In this document: positions 1 through 5,775 of the stretch, in pieces | How positions within the stretch are numbered: position 1 is the stretch's first letter | Layout of the letters: every line of letters begins with the position of its first letter | Assembly: GCA_900553155.1 (NCBI GenBank) | Contig: USCM01000027.1 | Span: 1-13,740, forward strand | DNA from: an uncultured Prevotella sp. | GTDB taxonomy: Bacteria; Bacteroidota; Bacteroidia; Bacteroidales; Bacteroidaceae | Reading direction: 5' to 3' | DNA length: 13,740 bases | Position numbers and translations under genes: made by a program | Notes under the pieces: model-generated | Seen by the model: the letters and a program-made list of their open reading frames with translations, nothing else | Told to the model about the DNA's origin: nothing | Database searches by the model: none

Positions 1-51
1 GAAGCCCACGCCGATATGAATACACTCTCCCCTTTACGGATATGCCACTAC

Positions 52-80
52 ATGACGACACCCTACAAACGGGTCGTCAT
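52..80. repeat. bulged hairpin
   Basis: ATGACG and ACCC pair with GGGT and CGTCAT around a 7-nt loop, leaving a 2-nt bulge. No T-run follows on either strand, so it is not an obvious terminator. It lies just beyond the terminator-like hairpin at 98-119 on the minus strand. Confidence 0.5.
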
Positions 81-90
81 GAGCCATACC

Positions 91-119
91 AATAAAAGGG
101 ATGTGATTAGACACATCCC
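91..119 (-). terminator. rho-independent terminator candidate
   Basis: An 8-bp perfect stem (positions 119-112 with 105-98, GGGATGTG with CACATCCC) encloses a 6-nt loop and is followed on the minus strand by TTTTATT. This is the best terminator-like structure in the window. It would end a transcript coming from the promoter at 348-378. Confidence 0.55.
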
Positions 120-342
120 GAGGACATCTACCGTTGCAATGTTCGTGACAACACATGAAAGTTGCGAAGTTTCAGAACGTCAAGAACAAAGCGTTGAGTA
201 AACGCCTTTATTATTATAATGTCATGATACCAATAGCACCCTCTGTTAATCCCATAGTGTATCTACCATCAGTGTTCTGTTGTATGTAAAGCACTGTTTT
301 AAAGTAGGTTACACGATACGGTGTTGGCGCAACTGGTAACGT
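91..342 (-). ncRNA. candidate small RNA, about 250 nt
   Basis: A good Bacteroidetes promoter (348-378) and a terminator-like hairpin (98-119, followed by a T-rich run at 91-97) bracket about 250 nt with no recognisable gene. The predicted RNA ends can pair with each other: 338-335 with 132-129, 333-329 with 137-133, and 326-321 with 154-149, which gives 15 pairs with one bulge and one internal loop. A local hairpin inside uses GCGTT and AACGC near 190-208. This closed-end layout suggests a structured RNA, but I find no conserved landmarks of RNase P RNA, tmRNA or SRP RNA. A rival reading is the 3' end of a degraded gene, since one frame stays open for about 54 codons without an ATG near its beginning. 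Confidence 0.35.
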
Positions 343-347
343 TTCTG

Positions 348-378
348 CAAAATTAGTACATTTCTCTTAAAACGCCAA
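348..378 (-). promoter_or_regulatory. Bacteroidetes-type promoter
   Basis: On the minus strand TTG (378-376) is followed by 20 nt and then TAATTTTG (355-348), which fits the Bacteroidetes consensus TTG-N~20-TAnnTTTG exactly. Transcription would start near 341. The -33 triplet lies inside CGCCAAC, which is the inverse of GTTGGCG at 323-329. Confidence 0.55.
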
Positions 379-486
379 CTATTCATATCTGATATTTTGT
401 AGATGAACACAAAAACGTTCCATAAAAACATCTGATAATCTGAGTTCGGGATAAGAAAGCCTTTAAAGAAGTCGGTAATCTCAATA

Positions 487-619
487 CACAGAACTCACTC
501 TAAGACACAGAAGCCTACGGGCTTAAGCTTGTGGATTCTTGCCTCGCGAAGCGTAGGCTTATTCTGTGGATTCCAAAAGCTTAAGCCCGTAGGCTTCTGT
601 GTTCTCTGTGAGTTCTGTG
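487..619. repeat. long inverted repeat with inner hairpin
   Basis: Arms 505-530 and 577-602 are perfect inverse copies of 26 nt. Outside them, 487-498 and 608-619 are perfect inverse copies of 12 nt, separated from the inner arms by 5-6 unpaired bases. The 46-nt spacer holds a smaller hairpin (541-558) with a GAA loop, GCGAAGC at its tip, and two copies of GTGGATTC (531 and 567). No T-run follows either side. It lies downstream of the DUF3109 gene and may fold in the transcript, but it looks more like an intergenic palindromic repeat than a classical terminator. Confidence 0.85.
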
Positions 620-651
620 GGAACTACAAGCAAAGGAGCTATAAATATATA

Positions 652-703
652 ATTATACGTTCATTAACGAACCAAATATTATACGTTCATTATACGAACA
701 TTA
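652..703. repeat. two 26-bp direct repeats with GTTC/GAAC dyads
   Basis: The 15-mer ATTATACGTTCATTA occurs at 652-666 and again at 678-692, a period of 26 bp. Each copy contains an inverted pair GTTC...GAAC (659-662 with 669-672; 685-688 with 696-699). Tandem dyads like this can be regulator-binding sites, but the nearest gene (DUF3109) ends here rather than starting, so the role is open. Confidence 0.55.
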
Positions 704-725
704 GAACTTCCCTCCCGGATAAACA

Positions 726-1310
726 TTATATTATTCCTTCTTTCTTAAGCTCTTCGGCTACGGTACACAGTTCGTCGTACCATTCTTGTCCGAAGCGTCT
801 TACAAGCGGACCCTCAAGAAAGCGGTATACGGACAGACCCAGCTCCTTGCCCTTTGCCACAGCGTCGCGGCACACATCCCATTGGTTGTAGTTAATGGCA
901 ATGGTTCCGTCCTTGAACTTCTTCTCGCGGATAGGGTAGAGAGCACACGATATTGGCTTGACAAACGAGGTCTTGCCCTGACGGTAGGCACGCTCAAGAG
1001 CACAAAGGCAGCATCCGTTCTCGTAGCAAGTGAACACGCAGTCCTTGCCGCCAACGATGCTTGTAACAAGGTCGCCGTCGCGGTCGGTGTAGGCAACGCC
1101 TTGGCGGTCGACTACCGACTGAGCCTGCGCCGACATATCGCCCCACACTGTGTCAAGCGCATCTTCTATGCCGCCTATCTCGTCGAGGGTTACGGGTGCA
1201 CCGGCATCGCCCTCAACACAGCAAATGCCCTTGCACTTGTCGAGGTCGCAGCAGAACTGCTCTGTAAAGATATCGGACGACACAAGAATGTTGTTTACAT
1301 CTATTATCAT
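726..1310 (-). CDS. DUF3109 family cysteine-rich protein
   Basis: This 194-residue protein matches the DUF3109 family, a group of cysteine-rich proteins common in Bacteroidetes and related in style to YkgJ-type zinc or iron-sulfur proteins. It has 13 cysteines, clustered at C20, C21, C26, C30, C31, then C91, C95, C100, C101, C103, then C122 in KPISCALYPIR, and C147. The spacing suggests a bound metal or Fe-S cluster, which is inference; no reaction is known to me. There is no signal peptide, so it is probably cytoplasmic. The ATG at 1310 lies 24 nt after the ung stop, and the linker is largely a heptad repeat, so the two genes are almost certainly co-transcribed. It is the last gene of the run that begins at 4658. 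Confidence 0.9.
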   Translation of the reverse strand: MIIDVNNILVSSDIFTEQFCCDLDKCKGICCVEGDAGAPVTLDEIGGIEDALDTVWGDMSAQAQSVVDRQGVAYTDRDGDLVTSIVGGKDCVFTCYENGCCLCALERAYRQGKTSFVKPISCALYPIREKKFKDGTIAINYNQWDVCRDAVAKGKELGLSVYRFLEGPLVRRFGQEWYDELCTVAEELKKEGII

Positions 1311-1321
1311 TGTCTTTATTT

Positions 1322-1342
1322 TTATTCTTAACTCTTAACTCC
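1322..1342 (-). repeat. short heptad-repeat array between ung and DUF3109
   Basis: On the minus strand this reads GGAGTTAAGAGTTAA followed by GAATAA, i.e. two GAGTTAA heptads and a degenerate third. It belongs to the same family as the arrays at 5604-5775 and 9171-9229 but carries no hairpin. It supplies the last codon (AGT, Ser) and the stop codon of ung and ends 11 nt before the DUF3109 ATG, so it forms that gene's initiation region. Confidence 0.7.
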
Positions 1343-2003
1343 ACTCTATCGGCTCTTTGCCTTGCTCCTTAAGCCACTCGTTGCAGCGCGAGAAGTGGTG
1401 GTTGCCAAACCATCCGCCACGGTTGGCAGACAGCGGCGAGGGATGTACCGACTCGAGTATGAGGTGTTTTGTGCGGTCTATCAGCGGTGCCTTGCTGCGT
1501 GCATAGCCACCCCAAAGTATAAAGACAAGGTGGTCGCGTTCGGCAGAGAGGGCGCGTATTGCGGCATCGGTAAATCGCTCCCAACCCTTGCGTTGGTGCG
1601 ATGCTGCCTGATGAGCACGCACGGTTAGGGTGGCGTTGAGCAGCAATACGCCCTGACGAGCCCAGCGCGATAAGTCGCCCGAAGCCGGAATTGGGGCGCC
1701 GAGGTCTTGCTGTATCTCCTTAAAGATGTTTTGCAACGACGGCGGCATAGCCACACCGTCTGCCACAGAGAAGCTAAGCCCCATAGCCTGACCCGGCTCG
1801 TGATAAGGGTCTTGCCCTATAATAACAACCTTAACATCGTCAAACGGGCAAAGATTAAAGGCGTTGAAGATGAGCTTGGCAGGCGGATAGCACGTCTGTG
1901 TGGAATATTCGTGGCGCACAAAGTCGGCAAGCTGGGCAAAGTAAGGTTGCTCAAACTCAGCTTGCAGACGTTGGTGCCACGAAGGTTCTATCTTTACATT
2001 CAT
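1335..2003 (-). CDS. ung: uracil-DNA glycosylase
   Basis: This is a family 1 uracil-DNA glycosylase, which cuts uracil from DNA to begin base-excision repair in the cytoplasm. The protein has 222 residues, normal for the family. It shows the catalytic motif GQDPYH (63-68, Asp65 activates water), the proline-rich MPPSL loop (86-90), LLLNATLTV (120-128) and the minor-groove loop HPSPLS (187-192, with the catalytic His187). I chose the ATG at 2003; an in-frame TTG nine bases upstream is less likely. The gene begins 23 nt after the calycin-like gene. Its last codon and stop lie in a heptad repeat, so the C-terminus has probably been reshaped slightly by repeat insertion. Confidence 0.97.
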   Translation of the reverse strand: MNVKIEPSWHQRLQAEFEQPYFAQLADFVRHEYSTQTCYPPAKLIFNAFNLCPFDDVKVVIIGQDPYHEPGQAMGLSFSVADGVAMPPSLQNIFKEIQQDLGAPIPASGDLSRWARQGVLLLNATLTVRAHQAASHQRKGWERFTDAAIRALSAERDHLVFILWGGYARSKAPLIDRTKHLILESVHPSPLSANRGGWFGNHHFSRCNEWLKEQGKEPIEWS

Positions 2004-2016
2004 ATAAAGCAAGAGC

Positions 2017-2034
2017 TTAAGTAGGCTTACTTAA
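2017..2034. terminator. hairpin overlapping a stop codon
   Basis: TTAAGTA (2017-2023) pairs perfectly with TACTTAA (2028-2034) around a 4-nt loop. The TAA stop of the calycin-like gene (2027-2029) sits at the loop-stem border. There is no T-run, so it is more likely an RNA 3'-end or translation-coupling structure than a terminator. Confidence 0.45.
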
Positions 2035-2644
2035 TAACCTTAATAGTTTTGCCCTCTGCTGTCTTAACGATGTTCAGACCCTTCTGCATAGCAGGCAACT
2101 CACGGCCAGAGAGGTCGTAGATGCGCGAAACCTTGGCAGAGGCAGTAGATACCGAGTTGATGCCAGTGGCAGTTGATGTCGACTCGAACTTGGCTTTAAC
2201 GTCCATACCAGGACCGAGGAAAACGTGGATATTGCTGAGTTCGGCAACCATCTTGCCGTCCTTTATTGTGGCTTTCATAGTGATGAGCACCTTGCCACCG
2301 AGTGCGGCTGCCATATCGCTATTGGTTACAGCAGCCTCAACATTGTCTGTTGTAAGTACAAGTGCGCCGTCCTTCTCCTCAGCCTTGAGGCCTTTGGTTA
2401 TTGTTACATCGCCAATAATCATATCGCCAAACTTGAACTGCTCGAGCACAAACTGGTATGTGCCGTCGTCCATCTTGCTGAATACTACGGTTGCAGGGTC
2501 CGAGTCTTTATCAATTTCAGGTATGGCAGTTGCGGTAATGTCTACTGCTATCTTACCCTTAAATGTTGTTGTCTCTACTGCTGTTGCTGCGTTGGCTGCC
2601 AATGTAACTACCATTGCGATTGCTGAAAGTAAAAATTTCTTCAT
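2027..2644 (-). CDS. secreted calycin-like protein with T9SS-like tail
   Basis: This 205-residue protein begins with a clear signal peptide (MKKFLLSAIAMVVTLAANA, cleavage near residue 19-20), so it is exported. Residues about 25-150 are rich in alternating beta-strand pattern and resemble the Bacteroidetes calycin-like domain (beta-barrel proteins that often bind small lipophilic molecules). The C-terminal 35 residues (SRIYDLSGRELP, then KGLNIVKTAEGKTIKVIK) follow the pattern of type IX secretion or surface-sorting tails. Ligand and function are unknown. It sits 90 nt after the beta-barrel gene and 23 nt before ung. I see no promoter of TAnnTTTG type in the 90-nt gap, so transcription from the upstream genes is likely. 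Confidence 0.75.
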   Translation of the reverse strand: MKKFLLSAIAMVVTLAANAATAVETTTFKGKIAVDITATAIPEIDKDSDPATVVFSKMDDGTYQFVLEQFKFGDMIIGDVTITKGLKAEEKDGALVLTTDNVEAAVTNSDMAAALGGKVLITMKATIKDGKMVAELSNIHVFLGPGMDVKAKFESTSTATGINSVSTASAKVSRIYDLSGRELPAMQKGLNIVKTAEGKTIKVIK

Positions 2645-2734
2645 AACTGTCTTGTTTTAAAAATGTTATAAGTATTGTCTGTCTATTTAATATTTATAGG
2701 TGATGTATACTTGGGGATGTTTGTCGGGAGATGT

Positions 2735-3487
2735 TTACTTGAGCTTGTATATCAATCCCACACTGCCGTAGATAGGGTATAGCTTCTGCGAGATAGTCTT
2801 GAAGTCCTTCTGGAAGATGGCGCTCAATCCCCATGACAGGTCGGCATACATACCCAGTCGGCGTGAGAAGTACCAGTCGGCGCCGATGTCGATGCCAAAC
2901 TGCCAGTGGCGCAAGTCGTCTGTAAAGTCGTAGTCGCCACGTTCGCCCTCCACGTGTCCAAGCTCCACCTTCTGTCCTGTAGGGTTGCCCTCACGCAGAT
3001 ATCCGTCGTAGGCATATCCCGAGAAGTCGTTGGACATAACATAAGAGAAGTAGGGACCAGCCTTAAGGCGCACCTTGTCGGACACGTTGTAGGCTGCCTG
3101 GATGGGCATGGTTACCATCCACTGCTCCACTTTAGTCAATACGTTGCCGGTGAACATACCTTCTATCACCTGGTCGCCGTAGCGCATCTCCATATGGTAG
3201 TTCTTAACCTTGGCGTCGGTCTCCATACCCTTGTTCTCGTAGTGGAATCCGGCGATGATGCCCCACTGCGCAGTAAGGGGCTTGTAGGCATCGAGACCTA
3301 TAAGACTGTTGTTCTTAAGCTTAAACTTCTCGAGCGAGCGTATCTCGGCAGGCATACCCACCGGAGCCGTTCCGCCGATGTTGTAACCAAGTCGAACTTG
3401 GTAGTGCAGGTCGTCGAATATGTCTATGCCGAAGCTCTGTACCGCGCACAGCACGAGCATAAGGGCAGAAAGGATGTATCTTTTCAT
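2735..3487 (-). CDS. outer-membrane beta-barrel protein (porin family)
   Basis: The 250-residue product has a signal peptide (residues 1-20, ending AVQSFG) and repeated amphipathic strands with aromatic ends, for example QVRLGYNIGG, WGIIAGFHYENKG, VRLKAGPYFSYV, WQFGIDIGADWYF, GMYADLSWGL. It ends in YGSVGLIYKLK, a typical terminal strand of PorT-like outer-membrane barrels. It therefore probably forms a small barrel of eight or ten strands in the outer membrane; its cargo is unknown. It lies 22 nt after the PCMD lipoprotein gene and 90 nt before the calycin-like gene, so the three probably form one envelope unit. Confidence 0.8.
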   Translation of the reverse strand: MKRYILSALMLVLCAVQSFGIDIFDDLHYQVRLGYNIGGTAPVGMPAEIRSLEKFKLKNNSLIGLDAYKPLTAQWGIIAGFHYENKGMETDAKVKNYHMEMRYGDQVIEGMFTGNVLTKVEQWMVTMPIQAAYNVSDKVRLKAGPYFSYVMSNDFSGYAYDGYLREGNPTGQKVELGHVEGERGDYDFTDDLRHWQFGIDIGADWYFSRRLGMYADLSWGLSAIFQKDFKTISQKLYPIYGSVGLIYKLK

Positions 3488-3509
3488 TTCTTGTTGCAGT
3501 ATAATTGTT

Positions 3510-4658
3510 TTACTCTTCCATTATCACTTTCACCTCGTCGATGAGCAGCTCGCTGCCCACTGCGCCTACAAACTCGGCACCGCCCACACTTGATGTGAAC
3601 ACAACCGCCATGCTATAGCCGCCTTCAGCAAGCACCTGCGGGTCGAAGTTGGCAATGTATTCAAAGTTCTTGCTGAACTTGTGCCATCCTCCTTCGGTCT
3701 TGTCCAACGGTCCGACGAGGGCGAGAGCCACAATCTGCTCGCTTGTCTTTACGTTCGATCCGTCAAGATAGAAGGGTGTGCCGTCTGCCTTGCTGTTGCG
3801 GAAGAGCACAGCATAGATGTCGCCTTGGTCGATGCCCGGCACTTCCTTGCCAGCCTTGTCGGTGATGGTTTTGCCCGGTGTATACTGATAGTAGCCGGTT
3901 AAAACCAACGGTTTCTTGTTGACAACGCAGTATGGTCCGTCGCCAAAGTGGGTCGCTTCGAGTGGCCTTTTAGTAGCCTTATTTGCATCGAACGAACCAG
4001 TGAAGAGGTTGCCGGCAGCTATAGGCATCTTGAAAATTGCTCCACCTTCGCCGGTAGAGCGTGTTGTAAGCTTTACGCCTTTGCCCTCGTAGCCATTCTC
4101 GTAGGGTGCTGTAGGATACTCGTAAGGAGAGGCATTGCCGCCAACGATGGCGAAACCGCTGTTGCCCGAAGCCCAGTTGAGCATGTCGGTGCCGTCTTCG
4201 GTCTTGTCGGTCCAGATGTAGTAGCGCTCTCTGTCTGGCTCCATAAGCAGGTTCTCGAAGCTGAACTGGGTAGCTGCCGAGGTCTTCTCGTCGAAGCGCA
4301 CGTTGTATGTCTTCTGCCAAGCGCCATTCTCAGAGGTAACGGTATAGCTCACCGCCCCCTTCGAGAAGTCGTGTACAGAGCCGTTGGCAGGCGATATTGT
4401 TGCTCCTTCGGTCAGTTGGAATTGTGGTGCAAGGGCAGTGATGTTGGTGCCTTTGCGCACAGAGAATATTATGGTGCGTGACGTTTCATTTGTAGTGGCA
4501 ATGCTGTCTGTTGGCTTGACAAATATCTCGAGTGGATTGTCGGCATGCAGATATGCCATCTCGATGTCACATTCGGCATTAAGGGGTTCGTCCTTAAAGC
4601 ACGACGTAAGCAGCGAACACGCTGCGGCGGCGAGTACTAAAAGATTGATTTTTGACAT
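3510..4658 (-). CDS. PCMD-domain lipoprotein
   Basis: This 382-residue protein is a lipoprotein: MSKINLLVLAAAACSLLTSC has a lipobox ending at Cys20. Residues about 30-125 resemble a Bacteroidetes immunoglobulin-like sandwich (pattern with FSVRKGTNITALAPQF, GATISPANGSVHDFSKG, VSYTVTSENG). Residues about 130-380 match the PCMD domain (putative carbohydrate metabolism domain), with GYEGKGVKLTT, FGDGPYCVVNKKPLVLTGYY and GDIYAVLFRNS. The domain's function is not established; a surface glycan-related role is inference. I moved the start to the ATG at 4658 because the longer frame begins at a TTG inside the promoter -7 box (4680-4687). It is the first gene of the run down to DUF3109. Confidence 0.85.
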   Translation of the reverse strand: MSKINLLVLAAAACSLLTSCFKDEPLNAECDIEMAYLHADNPLEIFVKPTDSIATTNETSRTIIFSVRKGTNITALAPQFQLTEGATISPANGSVHDFSKGAVSYTVTSENGAWQKTYNVRFDEKTSAATQFSFENLLMEPDRERYYIWTDKTEDGTDMLNWASGNSGFAIVGGNASPYEYPTAPYENGYEGKGVKLTTRSTGEGGAIFKMPIAAGNLFTGSFDANKATKRPLEATHFGDGPYCVVNKKPLVLTGYYQYTPGKTITDKAGKEVPGIDQGDIYAVLFRNSKADGTPFYLDGSNVKTSEQIVALALVGPLDKTEGGWHKFSKNFEYIANFDPQVLAEGGYSMAVVFTSSVGGAEFVGAVGSELLIDEVKVIMEE

Positions 4659-4679
4659 TATTGAATATACTTTAAATTG

Positions 4680-4710
4680 CAAAGATAGGTTATTTTGTGC
4701 ACTGTACCAA
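4680..4710 (-). promoter_or_regulatory. promoter of the PCMD to DUF3109 run
   Basis: On the minus strand TTG (4710-4708) is followed by 20 nt and TATCTTTG (4687-4680), an exact fit to the Bacteroidetes consensus. Transcription would start near 4674, giving a leader of only about 15 nt before the ATG at 4658. This supports the shorter protein start. Confidence 0.75.
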
Positions 4711-4892
4711 GACTTTTAGTTGTTTTTTGTGGTTCATATTGGATTAACAATTGTTTTAAAAGGAATTTTGTTGGGGCTGTTTTAGGGTTGTATAGAAATT
4801 TAAATGTTGCCTCCTATAGTATAAGCCTCTACGACCTAACTTTATTTAACTTGCAAATTTGCTATTGGAAATAACCCTTCCATAAACCTCAC

Positions 4893-4900
4893 TAACTTTG
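4893..4900 (+). promoter_or_regulatory. -7 box of the M15 peptidase gene
   Basis: TAACTTTG matches TAnnTTTG. No TTG lies at the ideal 19-21 nt upstream (the nearest is 25 nt away), so the promoter may be weak or need an activator. The predicted leader is about 160 nt long. Confidence 0.45.
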
Positions 4901-4966
4901 CAACCGAGTCCAATAACAAACAGACAAACTAATTAAAACATCAAAACTAAGGCTTAATTGACTCTA

Positions 4967-5006
4967 AACAGAGCAACGAAACACGCATAACAGAGCAACG
5001 AAACAC
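4967..5006 (+). repeat. tandem direct repeat in the M15 leader
   Basis: The 18-mer AACAGAGCAACGAAACAC occurs at 4967-4984 and 4989-5006, a 22-bp period. The two copies are identical. They lie in the predicted 5' leader of the M15 gene, about 60-100 nt before its ATG. Confidence 0.85.
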
Positions 5007-5066
5007 ACAAAAACAATATATAAGTTACTTGATAGTCTTAATCTTTTAAAATTTAAATCTAACATT

Positions 5067-5618
5067 ATGGAAAACGCAAAAATGGTTGCCGCAGTAGCGG
5101 CAACCGCTTTTAACGAACAAACTGTATCTACTTTCTATGTGCTCGAACCCTATACGGGTCAGCCGGTAAGGTCGGTGTACGACCTTCTGCCGTCTACCAT
5201 GCTTAGCGAGCACTTCGCCCTTCGCGAGTTTGTGATGTCTGGCACAGCCATACGTCACGGCATCGACAACATGCCACCTGATGATGTTGTGGAGCGTCTT
5301 GAGGCTTTGTGCTGGGAGGTATTGGAGCCACTGCGCCATAGGTTTGGCAAAATCCGCATAACGAGTGGCTATCGTTGTGCCGAGGTGAACAAGCTTGTTG
5401 GTGGCGTGCCTACGTCGCAGCACGTAAAGGGAGAGGCTGCCGACATTAGCGTCGGCAACCTTGACATGGGGCGTAAGATGTACGAATACGTGCGTACCAA
5501 CCTCGACTTCGACCAACTGATACTCGAGTATAGACGCAAGACGGGGGCTTGCTGGCTGCACGTAAGCTATCGTTGCGACGGCAAAAACCGCAGACAAGCG
5601 TTTGAAATTAAGAGTTAG
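5067..5618 (+). CDS. M15-family zinc peptidase (D-Ala-D-Ala type)
   Basis: This 183-residue protein matches the M15A peptidases, which cut D-Ala-D-Ala or L-Ala-D-Glu bonds in peptidoglycan peptides. The family landmarks are ITSGYRCAEVN (98-108), SQHVKGEAADI (117-127, with zinc ligands His119 and Asp126) and WLHVSY (163-168, with zinc ligand His165). Glu154 is a possible catalytic acid. There is no signal peptide, as in phage endolysins, so it either acts on cytoplasmic muropeptides or is released by lysis; both are inference. It is the only plus-strand gene. Its last codons and TAG stop fall inside a heptad repeat, and it converges on the GT9 gene. Confidence 0.85.
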   Translation: MENAKMVAAVAATAFNEQTVSTFYVLEPYTGQPVRSVYDLLPSTMLSEHFALREFVMSGTAIRHGIDNMPPDDVVERLEALCWEVLEPLRHRFGKIRITSGYRCAEVNKLVGGVPTSQHVKGEAADISVGNLDMGRKMYEYVRTNLDFDQLILEYRRKTGACWLHVSYRCDGKNRRQAFEIKS

Positions 5619-5688
5619 GAATTAGGAGTTACGAGTTGGTTGCAGCTTCGCTGCAATTACGAGTTACGAATTACGAGTTACGAATTCT
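5604..5688 (+). repeat. heptad repeat with hairpin, copy A
   Basis: Four heptads (GAGTTAG, GAATTAG, GAGTTAC, GAGTTGG) run from 5612 to 5639. A 7-bp hairpin follows, TTGCAGC-TTC-GCTGCAA (5640-5656), then TTAC and three more heptads (5661-5681). The element starts within the last codons of the M15 gene. Confidence 0.85.
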
Positions 5689-5775
5689 CTAATTCTTAAT
5701 TCATAACTCGTAACTCTTAATCGGCGTAGCCGACAACTCGTAACTCTTAACTCCTAATTCCTAATTCCTAATTCC
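5689..5775 (-). repeat. heptad repeat with hairpin, copy B (inverted)
   Basis: Read on the minus strand this is the same design as copy A: heptads GAATTAG x3, GAGTTAA, GAGTTAC, GAGTTG, then a hairpin TCGGC-TAC-GCCGA (5733-5721), then TTAA and more heptads. The stem bases differ from copy A but still pair. Copies A and B lie head to head, so the whole 5612-5775 region can form a large imperfect cruciform. Confidence 0.85.

Larger units (their letters stand above)
1..725. other. gene-poor left region
   Basis: I see no convincing protein gene here. The stretch has stable hairpins at 52-80 and 98-119, a minus-strand promoter at 348-378, a long inverted repeat at 487-619 and a 26-bp direct repeat at 652-703. 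A plus-strand reading frame is open from the left edge to 201, but it runs through both hairpins and its translation resembles no family I know. The base composition is AT-richer than in the neighbouring genes. Confidence 0.6.
4711..5066. other. divergent intergenic region
   Basis: This AT-rich stretch separates the divergent PCMD and M15 genes. It holds a perfect 10-bp palindrome GCAAATTTGC (4853-4862), a plus-strand -7 box at 4893-4900 and a two-copy direct repeat at 4967-5006. I see no small gene in it. Confidence 0.6.

Noticed and set aside
16..201. 61-codon plus-strand frame at the left edge
   Set aside because: It crosses both strong hairpins, resembles no family and is opposite the RNA candidate. 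Its beginning matches the yidD start repeat rather than a gene.
184..375. 54-codon minus-strand frame ending in ...GAIGIMTL
   Set aside because: The translation looks protein-like, but there is no ATG near its start, it begins at the promoter -33 region, and open frames of this length are common by chance. Kept only as a rival to the small-RNA reading.
320..380. tRNA-like D-arm string GCGCAACTGGTAAC
   Set aside because: No T-arm (GTTCRAN), no acceptor pairing and no anticodon stem at the right distances.
529..891. 120-codon plus-strand frame
   Set aside because: It starts inside the long inverted repeat and runs antisense into the DUF3109 gene; no recognisable protein.
786..1331. Long antisense frames opposite DUF3109, metK, DUF4271 and others
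   Set aside because: They mirror the codon pattern of well-identified genes on the other strand and show no family features.
4659..4682. Longer N-terminus for the PCMD lipoprotein
   Set aside because: It would start at TTG inside the -7 promoter box and put eight residues before the signal peptide. The ATG at 4658 gives a normal lipoprotein signal.
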